This document shows, piece by piece, positions 35,510-44,609 of a stretch of DNA of 64,000 nt. The DNA is from Kocuria rhizophila DC2201 (GTDB lineage: Bacteria; Actinomycetota; Actinomycetes; Actinomycetales; Micrococcaceae). A model generated the notes under the pieces. That model saw nothing but the letters and a program-made list of their open reading frames with translations, made no database searches and was not told where the DNA came from. The stretch spans positions 1,674,001 to 1,738,000 of the forward strand of contig NC_010617.1 of the NCBI RefSeq assembly GCF_000010285.1, written 5' to 3'. Every line of letters begins with the position of its first letter. Position 1 is the stretch's first letter. A program made the translations under genes and the position numbers.

Positions 35510-35521
35510 CACACGCGTGTG
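35510..35521. promoter_or_regulatory. 12-bp palindrome in the gcvH/ktrB divergent region
   Basis: CACACGCGTGTG is a perfect palindrome about 41-52 bp upstream of the inferred gcvH transcription start, a usual activator position. It also lies upstream of ktrB, so either gene could be its target. No regulator is assigned. Confidence 0.4.
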
Positions 35522-35653
35522 TGTGGAGCACAACCTTTTCCGGCACCGCCCGCGACCGCGTGCGAACCCGCCCGAGGGGTGCCCCCGGCGCCGCGGCCGG
35601 TGTACCGTGGCTCGGTGCCCATCACCGAGGCTTTCCGCCAAGCGGCCATCCGT

Positions 35654-37054
35654 ATGCAGACGCACCGCTCCCGGATCCGCCGGACCGTGCCCATGATGAA
35701 GTCCCGCCCGGATCCGTTCCACCTCCACGAGCTCACCCCGGCGCGCTCCGCCCGGCTCATCGTCCTCGCGTTCCTGCTGGCGCTGCTCACGGGCACTGGG
35801 CTGCTCATGCTGCCCCCGGCCACGGCGGCCCCGGGCGGCACCGACCTGCTCACCGCGGCGTTCACCGCCACCTCGGCGCTGTGCGTCACGGGGCTGGTCA
35901 CGGTGGACACCGCCACCTACTGGACGCCGTTCGGGCAGGTGGTGATCGTGTGCCTCATCCAGGTGGGGGGCCTGGGGGTCATGACCTTCACCACCATGCT
36001 GGGCATCCTGCTGGCCCGGAAGTTCGGGCTGTCCACCCGGCTGCTGGCCAACGCGGAGACCAAGTCCCGCGGAGGTGCGCGGCAGGTGGTCGCACGGATC
36101 GTGCTGACCACCCTGGTGATCGAGTGCACCGCCGCGGCCGTTCTCTTCCTGCGGTTCCTGCTGCACTACCACTACCCCCCGGGGCTCGCGCTCGCCCACG
36201 GGGTATTCCACGCGGTGTCCGCGTTCAACAACGCCGGCTTCGCGCTGTACTCCCTCAACGTGGTGGACTTCGCGGCGGACCCCGTGGTGCTGCTGACGCT
36301 GTCGGCGGCGGTGATCCTGGGCGGTCTGGGCTACCCGGTGCTCAACGAGCTGCGCCGCCACCTCACCCTGCCCCGCCGGTGGAGCATGAACACGCGTCTC
36401 GTGCTGCTGGCCACACCCGTGCTGCTGCTGGGCGGCACCCTGTTCCTGGCCCTGCTGGAGTGGAACAACCCGGCCACGCTCGGACCGCAGGCGCCGGCCG
36501 TGAAGGTGCTCAACGCGTTCTTCCAGTCCACCATCTCCCGCACGGCCGGCTTCAACAGCATCGACATCTCCCAGATGCACCCCGTCTCGTGGCTCGGCAT
36601 GGACATCCTCATGTTCATCGGCGGTGGCCCCGCGGGCACGGCGGGGGGCCTGAAGGTCACCACGTTCGGGGTGCTGTTCTTCATCGCCCTCACGGAGATC
36701 AAGGGCGGCGCCGCCGTTCCCGTGCTCGGCAAGCAGCTCTCCCGCTCGGTGCAGCGCGAGGCCATCACGGTGGTGGTGCTCGCGACCGGCGCGGTGATCG
36801 GCGGGAGCATGCTGATCATGCTCACGGACACCTCCCTGGGCCTGGACCGCGTGCTCTACGAGGCGGTCTCGGCGTTCTCCACCGTGGGCCTGAGCACGGG
36901 CATCACTGCCACGATCGCCCCGTTCGCGCAGTGCGTGCTCATCGTCCTGATGGTCATGGGGCGCCTGGGCCCGGTCACGGTGGCCGCGTCCATCGCGTTC
37001 GGGCGCCGCCCGCCCGCCTACGAGCTGCCCAAGGAGCGCCCGCTGATCGGCTGA
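35654..37054 (+). CDS. ktrB: TrkH/KtrB-family potassium uptake channel subunit
   Basis: Membrane K+-translocating subunit. The protein (466 residues from this start) has four repeated pore-loop regions typical of KtrB/TrkH: TATSALCVTGL, SAFNNAGFAL, STISRTAGFNSID and SAFSTVGLSTGI, each with the selectivity-filter glycine. Roughly ten hydrophobic helices are present. The true start is uncertain: GTG 35615, ATG 35654 and ATG 35693/35696 are all in frame with no good ribosome site; codons before 35654 look non-coding in third-position use. ktrA follows at 149 bp. Confidence 0.93.
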   Translation: MQTHRSRIRRTVPMMKSRPDPFHLHELTPARSARLIVLAFLLALLTGTGLLMLPPATAAPGGTDLLTAAFTATSALCVTGLVTVDTATYWTPFGQVVIVCLIQVGGLGVMTFTTMLGILLARKFGLSTRLLANAETKSRGGARQVVARIVLTTLVIECTAAAVLFLRFLLHYHYPPGLALAHGVFHAVSAFNNAGFALYSLNVVDFAADPVVLLTLSAAVILGGLGYPVLNELRRHLTLPRRWSMNTRLVLLATPVLLLGGTLFLALLEWNNPATLGPQAPAVKVLNAFFQSTISRTAGFNSIDISQMHPVSWLGMDILMFIGGGPAGTAGGLKVTTFGVLFFIALTEIKGGAAVPVLGKQLSRSVQREAITVVVLATGAVIGGSMLIMLTDTSLGLDRVLYEAVSAFSTVGLSTGITATIAPFAQCVLIVLMVMGRLGPVTVAASIAFGRRPPAYELPKERPLIG

Positions 37055-37203
37055 CTCCCGCCGCACCGACGACGACGCCGCCCGGCCCGGTCCCCTGCCC
37101 CGCCGCGGCGCCGGACGTCGGCCCGGCATCCACCCCGGCCCGCCCACGGCGGTCCGCCAAGACCCGCCCACCGCTGGCACCCACGACCCGAGGAGCACGA
37201 AAC

Positions 37204-37893
37204 ATGTTCGGATCCCACCCCGCAGAGTCCCCCAGCCGGGGCATGTCCAACGCCGTGGCGGTCATCGGGCTGGGCCGCTTCGGCGGCGCCCTGGCCCTGG
37301 AGCTCATGCGCAACGGCACGGACGTGCTGGGCATCGACCACAGTGAGGCCACGGTGCAGCGCTTCAACGGCAAGCTCACCTCGGTGGTGCGCGCGGACGC
37401 CACGGACGAGGAGGTGCTGCGCGAGCTGTCGGTCAACGAGTTCGACCGCGCCGTGGTGGGCATCGGCTCGGACATCCAGGCGAGCATCCTCACGGCGTCC
37501 CGGCTCGTGAAGTTCGGCTGCCCGGGGATCTGGGCCAAGGCCATCACCGAGCCCCACGCGGAGATCCTCACGCAGATCGGGGTGCAGCACGTGGTGAACC
37601 CCGAGAGCGACATGGGCACCCGCGCCGCCCACCTGATCCAGCACCGCATCCTGGACTTTGTGCCGATCGACGAGGGCTACGCGCTGGTGCGCTGCACTCC
37701 CCCGGAGCCCATCCAGCAGCGGCCCATGGACCTGCTCAACGTGCGCCAGCGCCTCGGTGTGTCCGTGGTGGCGGTGTGCCGTCCCGGGGGCCAGTGGGAG
37801 CCCATCGAGCCCGGGACCATGCTCTACGACGACGACCAGATCCTGGTCACCGGCCCCACCCGGAAGGTCGAGCACTTCTCGAACCTGACGTGA
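37204..37893 (+). CDS. ktrA: KtrA/TrkA regulatory RCK subunit
   Basis: Cytoplasmic gating subunit of the K+ channel. The 229-residue protein has an N-terminal Rossmann RCK domain (VIGLGRFGGALALEL near residue 21, with an acidic end at the second strand, GIDHSE) and a C-terminal RCK_C (TrkA-C) domain ending in ILVTGPTRKV. Such domains bind NAD(H), ATP/ADP or, in the C-part, c-di-AMP; which applies here cannot be told. GAGGAG lies about nine bases before the ATG. Confidence 0.93.
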   Translation: MFGSHPAESPSRGMSNAVAVIGLGRFGGALALELMRNGTDVLGIDHSEATVQRFNGKLTSVVRADATDEEVLRELSVNEFDRAVVGIGSDIQASILTASRLVKFGCPGIWAKAITEPHAEILTQIGVQHVVNPESDMGTRAAHLIQHRILDFVPIDEGYALVRCTPPEPIQQRPMDLLNVRQRLGVSVVAVCRPGGQWEPIEPGTMLYDDDQILVTGPTRKVEHFSNLT

Positions 37894-37909
37894 GGCGCGC
37901 CCGGACCGC

Positions 37910-37941
37910 GGCCGCAGGGCTCCTGCCCCCGGCGTGCGGCC
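37910..37941 (+). terminator. Possible terminator between ktrA and the cobW-like gene
   Basis: Outer stem GGCCGCA (37910-37916) with TGCGGCC (37935-37941) and inner stem GGGC (37917-37920) with GCCC (37925-37928) lie between convergent stops. Confidence 0.45.
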
Positions 37942-37995
37942 CCGTCCTCCCACAACCGCCCGCCCTGTGGCGCCCGCTCCCCCGAAAAGCGCCCC

Positions 37996-39012
37996 TCATA
38001 CGAAGCGCGTGAGACGACGCCGCTCGGGTGCTCCGGGCACGCCGTCCCCCGCCGCGCGCGGGAGGGTGTGGAGCAGGGACCGGACCGGGGCGGCGTCGTC
38101 CCGGGCGGGTCCGATGGCCACCACCACCGAGTGCGGCGGTGCGTCCGGGGCCCGGGATGCGCGCTCCACCGTGACGTAGCCCGCGACCGAGTGGGCCACG
38201 AACCGCTGGAGACCGCGCGGGGTGCGCACGTCCACCACGGCCTTGATCCGGTGCACCTGCCGCGGCGGATCCTCCAGCAGGTCCGCGAGCGCGGCGGGGT
38301 CCACGGCGGCGTCGACGTCCAGCGTGGCGGCGCGGTGGTGGACGTGGTGCTCGTGGTGCTCCCGTCCGAGGGGCTCGCCCACCTCCCACAGCGGCAGCTG
38401 GCCGCTCTCGGGCTCGGTGCGCTCGGCCACGTCGAAGAACAGCCGCGGGTCCACCGCCCCGTGGGGCGCCTCCAGCACCGTGGTGTGCGGATTGGCCCGC
38501 AGGATGCGCTCCCCCAGGCTCGCCACGTCCTGCGGGGCCGCGAGGTCCGTCTTGGTCAGCAGCACCACGGCCGCGGCCCTGACGTGCTGCGCCAGGTCCC
38601 AGCCGCCGGACTCCGCGTGGGGCACGTGGGCGACGTCGACCACCTCCACGAGCCCGCCGAAGCGCACGGTGGCCACCGTGCTGCCCAGCACGAGCTGGAT
38701 CAGCGCCGGGGGTTCGGCGATCCCCGAGCCCTCGATCACGATCGCGTCCAGCTCCAGGGCGGGCCGGGACAGGGTGCGCAGGGCGTCGTCGAGCTGGCCG
38801 GGGTCCTCGATGCAGCACAGGCACCCGCCGGCGATCGACACCGGCTCCGCCACGTGCCCGGCCACGAGGGCCGCGTCCACGTTGACCGCGCCGAAGTCGT
38901 TGACCACCACCCCGATCCGCGCGTGCCCCGTGGCCAGCAGGTGGTTCAGCACGGTGGTTTTGCCGGCGCCCAGGTAGCCGGTGAGGATCAGCACGGGAAC
39001 GGTGCGGGGCAC
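37996..39012 (-). CDS. CobW/COG0523-family GTP-dependent metallochaperone
   Basis: A 338-residue G3E-family GTPase of the COG0523 group, which insert or store metals, often zinc. It shows the P-loop GYLGAGKTT (12-20), the metal-binding GGCLCC (C64, C66, C67), VIEGSGIAEP, the base-recognition TKTD (153-156) and a C-terminal CobW_C domain. A histidine run, HHEHHVHH (219-226), is an extra metal site. The GTG at 39012 has AGGAAGGA about six bases upstream. It is divergent from an antiporter by 72 bp. No Zur-like operator was found, so the metal is undetermined. Confidence 0.9.
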   Translation of the reverse strand: MPRTVPVLILTGYLGAGKTTVLNHLLATGHARIGVVVNDFGAVNVDAALVAGHVAEPVSIAGGCLCCIEDPGQLDDALRTLSRPALELDAIVIEGSGIAEPPALIQLVLGSTVATVRFGGLVEVVDVAHVPHAESGGWDLAQHVRAAAVVLLTKTDLAAPQDVASLGERILRANPHTTVLEAPHGAVDPRLFFDVAERTEPESGQLPLWEVGEPLGREHHEHHVHHRAATLDVDAAVDPAALADLLEDPPRQVHRIKAVVDVRTPRGLQRFVAHSVAGYVTVERASRAPDAPPHSVVVAIGPARDDAAPVRSLLHTLPRAAGDGVPGAPERRRLTRFV

Positions 39013-39084
39013 GGGGGTCCTTCCTGTCCGGTGGCCGGGCGGGCCGCAGATACACTCGGGGCAATTCTCGCAACAGGAGGTCCC

Positions 39085-40797
39085 GTGGACGAATTGACCC
39101 TGCTCGCCGTGGCCGCGGTGGTCCTCGTGGTGGCGGTCACCAGCATCTCGGACCGGGTGGGCGTGGCCGCCCCCATCGTGCTGGTGGTGCTGGGGGTGGG
39201 GCTGAGCCTCGTGCCCGGGGTGCCCACGGTCACGATGGACCCGGACGTGGTGCTCAGCGTGGTGCTGCCCCTGCTGCTCTACGCGGCGGCCGTGAACATG
39301 CCGGCCACGGACTTCCGCCGGGACCTGGGGAGCATCACCGCGCTGTCGGTGGTGCTCGTGGTGGTCTCGGCGTTCGCGGTGGGGCTGTTCCTGTGGTGGC
39401 TGCTCCCCGGACTCGGACTCGCCGCGGCCGTGGCCCTGGGTGCGGTGGTGAGCCCGCCCGACGCGGTGGCCGCGACCTCGATCGGCAAGCGCCTGGGCCT
39501 GCCCAACCGGCTGGTCACCATCCTCGAGGGAGAGGGTCTCGTCAACGACGCCACCGCCCTGGTGATGCTGCGCTCCGCCGTGGTGGCCACCTCGGGGGCC
39601 ATCAGCGTGGGCGGGGTGCTCGCGGACTTCGCGTACGCCGTGGTGGTCGCGGTGCTCATCGGGCTCGCGGTCGGCTGGGTGTCCGTGCAGGTCCGGGCAC
39701 GGCTGGACCAGCCCGTGACGAGCACCGCGATCTCCCTCGTGGTCCCCTTCATCGCGTTCATCCCGGCCGAGCACGTGGGCGCCTCCGGGGTGCTCTCGGT
39801 GGTCGTGGCCGGTCTCGTGACCGGCATCCGCGCGCCCCGCCGGCTCTCCTCCCAGGCCCGCGTGGCGGAGCGCACCAACTGGCGCACGGTGCTGCTGCTG
39901 CTGGAGCACGGGGTGTTCCTGGTGCTCGGGCTGCAGATCACCCTGATCCTGGATGAGGTGCACGCCGGAGGGTTCAGCGTGGGCACGGCCCTCTGGCTGG
40001 GCGTGGCGGTCACGGTCCTGCTCTTCGTGCTGCGCCTGGGATTCGTGGCACCCCTGATCGGGCTGCTATCCCGCCAGCAGCGGCGTGCGGCGGGCACGTC
40101 CCGCTGGCTCGACGCCGCGTCGGAGCGCTTCGACGACGCCGTCGCCCGCTTCGAAGGCCACCCGCGGGTCACGGAGAAGCGGGTGAGCTCGGTGCGGCGC
40201 TCCCTCACCCGGCGGCAGGCCGATGCCACGTTCTTCAGCAACGAGGGCGTGGGCCGACGCGGCGGGCTGGTGCTCGCGTGGTCCGGGATGCGGGGCGTGG
40301 TCACGGTGGCCGCCGCCCAGACCCTGCCCGAGGACATGGCCTACCGGCCGCAGCTGATCCTGATCGCGTTCACGGTCGCGGTGCTCACCCTGGTGGTGCA
40401 GGGCGGCACCCTGCCCCTGCTGATCCGGGTGCTGGGCATCCGCGGCTCGGACGAGGAGGAGCTGCAGCGCGAGCTCACGCGGCTGGTCAACACGCTCTCC
40501 GCCGCGTCCCAGGACCTGCTTGACTCCCCCGAGCTGCACCGGGAGGACGGCCAACCCTTCGACGAGAAGACGTTGGAGATGGCGCGCCGGCGCACCCGCA
40601 CGCTTCCGGAGTCGGCGAGCACCGAGACGCTGCGGACCTGGACGTCCGCACGGCAGGAGCAGCAGGAGCTGCACCGCAAGCTCATGGAGGCGCAGCAGGA
40701 CGCCCTGCTGGACGCCCAGGCCTCGGGGGTCTACCGATCCCAGACCGTGGCGGCCGCCCAGCGGTTCCTGGACCAGCGCAACATGATGCTCGACTGA
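39085..40797 (+). CDS. CPA1 Na+/H+ antiporter (NhaP type)
   Basis: A 570-residue monovalent cation/proton antiporter. The membrane part (about residues 1-325) has the family motifs SPPDAVAATSIGKRL and EGEGLVNDATAL (ND carrying the transport aspartate). A charged cytoplasmic region (about 325-395) then leads to a further hydrophobic GMRGVVTVAAAQTLP segment and a C-terminal helical tail rich in Glu/Gln. The GTG start has AGGAGG five bases before it. Ion preference (Na+, K+ or Li+) cannot be read from the sequence. Confidence 0.92.
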   Translation: MDELTLLAVAAVVLVVAVTSISDRVGVAAPIVLVVLGVGLSLVPGVPTVTMDPDVVLSVVLPLLLYAAAVNMPATDFRRDLGSITALSVVLVVVSAFAVGLFLWWLLPGLGLAAAVALGAVVSPPDAVAATSIGKRLGLPNRLVTILEGEGLVNDATALVMLRSAVVATSGAISVGGVLADFAYAVVVAVLIGLAVGWVSVQVRARLDQPVTSTAISLVVPFIAFIPAEHVGASGVLSVVVAGLVTGIRAPRRLSSQARVAERTNWRTVLLLLEHGVFLVLGLQITLILDEVHAGGFSVGTALWLGVAVTVLLFVLRLGFVAPLIGLLSRQQRRAAGTSRWLDAASERFDDAVARFEGHPRVTEKRVSSVRRSLTRRQADATFFSNEGVGRRGGLVLAWSGMRGVVTVAAAQTLPEDMAYRPQLILIAFTVAVLTLVVQGGTLPLLIRVLGIRGSDEEELQRELTRLVNTLSAASQDLLDSPELHREDGQPFDEKTLEMARRRTRTLPESASTETLRTWTSARQEQQELHRKLMEAQQDALLDAQASGVYRSQTVAAAQRFLDQRNMMLD

Positions 40798-40859
40798 GGC
40801 AGCCGGGGCCTGCCCGGTTCACCCGTGGCACCCGTCGCGCTCGTGTTCCAGGCACGAGC

Positions 40860-40880
40860 GGCCGGTCCCGGCCACCGGCC
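40860..40880. terminator. Possible terminator between antiporter and aminotransferase genes
   Basis: GGCCGGT (40860-40866) pairs with ACCGGCC (40874-40880) between convergent stops. No T run. Three nearby copies of TCACGCGCC follow before 40928. Confidence 0.4.
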
Positions 40881-40927
40881 GGACACCACGCCCCTTACCT
40901 CACGCGCCGCGGATCACGCGCCCTGTC

Positions 40928-42130
40928 TCACGCGCCCGCGGCGCCGGGGTCAGCCGAATCGCTCGGCGTGCCCTGAGCGGTCGTGGCGTCCGCGGCCACC
41001 CGCAGCCGGTCCACGGCCTCCACGACGGTCTCCGGTGCGCACGCGAGGTTCATGCGTGCGAAACCCTGCCCCCCGGTGCCGAACGTGGGCCCGGAGGACA
41101 GCGCCACCCGGGCGTGGTCCGCGGCGTGCTCCGCCGGGTCCTCGCCCCACCCCAGGGCCCGCATGTCGAGCCACGCGAGGTAGGTGGCCCGGCCCCGACG
41201 CAGCGTCACCTGCGGCAGCTTCTCGGCGAGCTCACGCTCCAGGAGGTCGATGTTGGACTGGATCACCTCGATTGTGGCGTCCAGCCAGTCCGTGCAGTGC
41301 AGGAAGCCCTCGCGCGTGGCCAGCAGCCCCATGATCCCGGTGCGGTAGGACACCGCGTCCGGCACCGCGGCGAGCCAGCGCGCCATGGGCTCGGAGTCCA
41401 CCACGAACATGGCCGCCTTCAGCCCCGCCAGGTTGAACGCCTTGCTCCCGGAGGCCGCCGCCACCCCGTGGTGGCGCGCCGCCGGGGACACCGAGAGGTA
41501 CGGGGTGAACGTGACGCCCTGGTGGGTCAGCGGCGCGTGGATCTCGTCGCTCACCACATGGGCGCCGTGCTTCTCCACGATCTCCGCGAGCTCGGCCAGT
41601 TCCTCGCGGGAGTGCACGAGGCCCAGCGGGTTGTGGGGGTTGCACAGCAGCACGGCGCGCGCACCGGCGGCCAGGGCGGCGTCGATCCCCGCGAGGTCGA
41701 GGCGGTACGAGGCGCCGTCGTCCTGCAGCGGCACCTCCACCGGGTGGCCGCCGGCCTCGGCGACCAGGGCGTAGAACGGCGCGTAGACGGGCGGGGTGAG
41801 CACCACGCCGTCCCCGGGCCCGATCAGCCGGCGCAGGGCCTCCACGATCACCACGGTGACGTCCGTGGTGTACACGATCCGCTCCGGGTCCGGGCGCCAG
41901 CCCCAGCGCGCGGCCGCGAAGTCCGCGTACGCCGTGGCGGCACCCCGGTCCGCCGTGGCGGCGTAGCCGGTGTCGTTGTTCGCCACCGCGGCCTCGAGAG
42001 CGGCCTTCACCGCGGGCGGCGTGGGGAAGTCCATCTCCGCGATGAACATGGGCAGCACGTCCTCCGCGTAGCTGCGCCACTTGGTGCTCGTGCGACGGCG
42101 CAGGGAGGGCATCTGGTCGGCGGTGGTCAT
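40928..42130 (-). CDS. PatB/MalY-type PLP aminotransferase (probable cystathionine beta-lyase)
   Basis: A 400-residue fold-type I pyridoxal-phosphate enzyme of the MalY/PatB subgroup, which cleave cystathionine or related C-S bonds. Visible landmarks are FIAEMDFPTPPAV near residue 29, the NPHNPLG cofactor-site block, DEIHAPL and the Schiff-base lysine in SGSKAFNLAGLK. AAAGGA stands five bases before the ATG. An upstream small gene lies 27 bp away on the same strand. The reaction is inferred from the subgroup; some members act on other substrates or as regulators. Confidence 0.88.
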   Translation of the reverse strand: MTTADQMPSLRRRTSTKWRSYAEDVLPMFIAEMDFPTPPAVKAALEAAVANNDTGYAATADRGAATAYADFAAARWGWRPDPERIVYTTDVTVVIVEALRRLIGPGDGVVLTPPVYAPFYALVAEAGGHPVEVPLQDDGASYRLDLAGIDAALAAGARAVLLCNPHNPLGLVHSREELAELAEIVEKHGAHVVSDEIHAPLTHQGVTFTPYLSVSPAARHHGVAAASGSKAFNLAGLKAAMFVVDSEPMARWLAAVPDAVSYRTGIMGLLATREGFLHCTDWLDATIEVIQSNIDLLERELAEKLPQVTLRRGRATYLAWLDMRALGWGEDPAEHAADHARVALSSGPTFGTGGQGFARMNLACAPETVVEAVDRLRVAADATTAQGTPSDSADPGAAGA

Positions 42131-42157
42131 GGGGTCCTTTCGGGCGCGCGGCGGGCG

Positions 42158-42631
42158 TCAGGACTGCGTGAGCTTGCGGGCCTGGTCGAGCCGCAGCCGC
42201 TCCAGCGTCCTCTCCTGCTCCAGGGCGCGCGCGTGCAGGTCCCGGAGCATATCCGTGTCCAGCCTGTCGTCCGGGGCCTCCAGGAGCAAGCGCCAGCCCA
42301 GACCCTTCATGTGCACGGCGGCCACCAGGGCCTCCAGCTCTTCGATGTCGGACAGCGGCGAGCGCCGGTTCAACCGCTCGTTCGGCTTGAGCCGAGCCGC
42401 CTTCTCCGCAGCCTTGGCGGGCAGGTCCTTCAGCACGGCGGGCTCCACGCCCACGGCCGCCATGATCCGCTCCAGCGCGGCCTGATCCCGCTCGACCTCC
42501 CGAGCCATCCGCCCCACTTCCTCCCGCACCGTCTCGTCCCCGTGGAACTCGGCCACGCGACGGAACGCGGCTACCCCCCCGGCCGATCCCGCGTGGTGGT
42601 CCTGCAGGTAGGTGGTGATCACGCTGCTCAT
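42158..42631 (-). CDS. Conserved helical protein, possibly ferritin-like
   Basis: A 157-residue mostly helical protein I cannot assign. It begins SVITTYLQDHHAGSAGGVAAF and contains LKPNERLNRRSPLSDIEELEAL, a pattern I recall in uncharacterised actinobacterial proteins. His and Glu pairs in a four-helix arrangement suggest a ferritin-like fold, but no full di-iron motif is clear. GGAGAGG precedes the ATG at 42631. It is 27 bp upstream of the aminotransferase on the same strand and likely cotranscribed. Confidence 0.8.
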   Translation of the reverse strand: MSSVITTYLQDHHAGSAGGVAAFRRVAEFHGDETVREEVGRMAREVERDQAALERIMAAVGVEPAVLKDLPAKAAEKAARLKPNERLNRRSPLSDIEELEALVAAVHMKGLGWRLLLEAPDDRLDTDMLRDLHARALEQERTLERLRLDQARKLTQS

Positions 42632-42928
42632 GGTTCTGCCTCTCCTTCGGTGCTGATGTGTCGGTGGTTCCAGCAAAGCACCCCGCGGGCCCGGTGGCCA
42701 CACCCGGGCGGGTAGCGGTGGCCGCGGACGACGCCGCTGGGTCCCGGCCCAGCGTCACCGCACCCGGGTGCCCCGGCACCAGGAGTCCAGGGTCGCCCCG
42801 GTGCCGGGTGCAGTCCGGGCCCGGCCGCGGTGTTGACGACCGGACCCGGACCGGCGCGTCATACTGGAGGCAGCGCGGCGGGGCACCACGCCCGCGCCGC
42901 GGGCCGCCGCCGCTGATCTGGGGGGATC
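42632..42928. other. 297-bp divergent intergenic region
   Basis: No gene is supported here. It separates the helical-protein gene (minus) and a hydrolase gene (plus). Around 42725 there is an imperfect hairpin built on GACGACGCCGCTGGG with CCCAGCGTC, another variant of the recurrent ACGACGCCGC stem. No clear promoter pair could be assigned. Confidence 0.5.
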
Positions 42929-43696
42929 ATGACACCGGAGACGTTCATCGACTTCACCGCGCCGAACGGGCTGAGCTCGTGGTACCACGTGTGGGACACG
43001 GGCACCGCGGGGATCCTGTACTACTTCGACGGTGACTACTGGGACCTGGAGGACACCTCCATCAACTGGCCGGAGGAGGGCGACCTCGCCCGGCTGGCCA
43101 TTGCCGCGCAGGCGCGGAACCTCATGTTCGTGGCCGTGAACACGCCTGACACGGACGGCCGCGGGGACGGGTACACGTGGTGGGAGGACTGCAAGGCCAA
43201 CGGCAGGTACTTCCGGGCACTGCACGAGCGCCTCGCCGCAACCCACCCGCAGGTGGACGCCTCGACCCTGTGGCTGATCGGCTACAGCGGTGGCGCGGAG
43301 TTCATCACCTACGAGTTGCTGGACCGCGGCATCGAGGGCATGGCCCGCGGCGGAGCGGTCATCATCGGGGGCGGCGGGGCCAACGCGCCGGTGGCCCGCA
43401 AGAAGAAGGCCCGCCCCTGCATCGGCTCCACCGCCATGCACTGGTGGGTGGGCGAGCTGGATGTGGACGGCGCCACGAACCCGCCCGAGTGGAGCGCGTT
43501 GGGTGCCGCCGAGGAGGGCGTCGCGGCGTTCCGGGACGCGGGCTTCGACACGAACCTGCACGTCCTGCCGGGCGTGGACCACTCCGGGTACGACGCCGTG
43601 GCATGCCTTTCGCACGCACTGCCCGCGGTCTCGCGCAAGGCGGGCCTGCGCGCTGCACTGACCGACGGGTGGGTACGGCTCACGCGGGACACGTGA
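42929..43696 (+). CDS. Alpha/beta hydrolase, depolymerase/esterase-like
   Basis: A 255-residue alpha/beta hydrolase. The nucleophile elbow is GYSGGAEF (S120), and GVDHSGYD supplies the likely histidine (H218); the acid is probably within ELDVD (about 176-180). The family resembles poly(hydroxyalkanoate) depolymerase-like esterases but no signal peptide is visible, so extracellular polymer breakdown is not supported. GGGGGG lies a few bases before the ATG. The FetB-like permease gene begins 19 bp downstream. Confidence 0.82.
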   Translation: MTPETFIDFTAPNGLSSWYHVWDTGTAGILYYFDGDYWDLEDTSINWPEEGDLARLAIAAQARNLMFVAVNTPDTDGRGDGYTWWEDCKANGRYFRALHERLAATHPQVDASTLWLIGYSGGAEFITYELLDRGIEGMARGGAVIIGGGGANAPVARKKKARPCIGSTAMHWWVGELDVDGATNPPEWSALGAAEEGVAAFRDAGFDTNLHVLPGVDHSGYDAVACLSHALPAVSRKAGLRAALTDGWVRLTRDT

Positions 43697-43715
43697 GGCT
43701 GGCTAGGCTTCGAGC

Positions 43716-44465
43716 GTGGAGACCCTCTCGGCACTGATGCCCTCGCTCATGGGTGTCGCGGTCCTCGCGGCCGTGGCCACCACCGTCTTCGTGCTCTACC
43801 GCGTTCCGCGGCCGTGGGCGCCGGTCTCGGCCATCGCCCGGGGTGCGGTGCAGCTCGCGGTGATCAGTGTGATCCTCACGGGCGTGATCGGGCAGCCGAT
43901 GCTCATCGCCACCGCCCTGGTGATGATGTTCCTGGTGGCCTCCACTGTGGCCTCCCGCAGGCTCGGTGCCTTCGCACACTGGTGGCCGCGTGTGGCAGTG
44001 TGCATGCTGGCCGGGGTGCTGTGCGCGCTCGTCACCGTGTTCGCGACCGGTGCACTGGAGCTCACCGCGCGCTACGCCCTGGCCATCGGGGCGATCGTGA
44101 TCGGCAACTGCATGAGCTCCACCACGCTCGCGGGCAGGAACTTCCTCGGCTCGGTCGAGGACCACTGGGACGAGGTGGAGGGGTGGCTCGCCCTCGGGGC
44201 GACGCCGCGGCGGGCCACGCTGGACCTCGCGCGGCGCGCGGTGCACGACGCCCTGGTGCCGGCCCTGGACCAGACGCGGACCACGGGCCTCGTGGTGCTG
44301 CCGGGCGCGTTCGTGGGCGCGATCTTCGGAGGCGTCTCGCCGCTCGAGGCCGGGCGCTTCCAGATCGTGGTGCTCGGGGCGATCCTCGCCGCCGGGGCCG
44401 TGAGCGCCGCTCTCGTCACCCTGTGGTCGGGCAGTGTGCCCACCCGGCCGCGGCGGCCCGTCTGA
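43716..44465 (+). CDS. FetB-like (UPF0014) ABC transporter permease
   Basis: A 249-residue membrane protein of the UPF0014/FetB family; in E. coli FetB works with the ATPase FetA and has been linked to iron export. Seven or so hydrophobic segments are visible, plus the conserved IGNCMSSTTLAGRNF and LPGAFVGAIFGGVSPLEAGRFQIVV blocks. No FetA-type ATPase gene lies next to it. The GTG start is six bases after a TAGGCT -10 element and has no ribosome site, so a leaderless message is possible. Confidence 0.88.
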   Translation: METLSALMPSLMGVAVLAAVATTVFVLYRVPRPWAPVSAIARGAVQLAVISVILTGVIGQPMLIATALVMMFLVASTVASRRLGAFAHWWPRVAVCMLAGVLCALVTVFATGALELTARYALAIGAIVIGNCMSSTTLAGRNFLGSVEDHWDEVEGWLALGATPRRATLDLARRAVHDALVPALDQTRTTGLVVLPGAFVGAIFGGVSPLEAGRFQIVVLGAILAAGAVSAALVTLWSGSVPTRPRRPV

Positions 44466-44487
44466 GGCGGCGCACCCCGGGTACGAC

Positions 44488-44530
44488 AAAAGCGGCCCCG
44501 CCCGACGTTTCCGCCGGTCAGGACCGCTTT
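44488..44530. terminator. Bidirectional terminator between fetB-like gene and tRNA-Pro
   Basis: AAAGCGG (44489-44495) pairs with CCGCTTT (44524-44530) around a GC-rich inner loop. On the minus strand it ends in TTTT, five bases beyond the tRNA 3' end, and it also follows the fetB-like stop on the plus strand. Confidence 0.75.
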
Positions 44531-44535
44531 CTCGG

Positions 44536-44609
<74 letters not shown>

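Noticed and set aside
40900-40930. Three TCACGCGCC copies as a regulatory array
   Set aside because: They are at the 3' end of convergent genes, with no promoter nearby; chance GC-rich recurrence is as likely.
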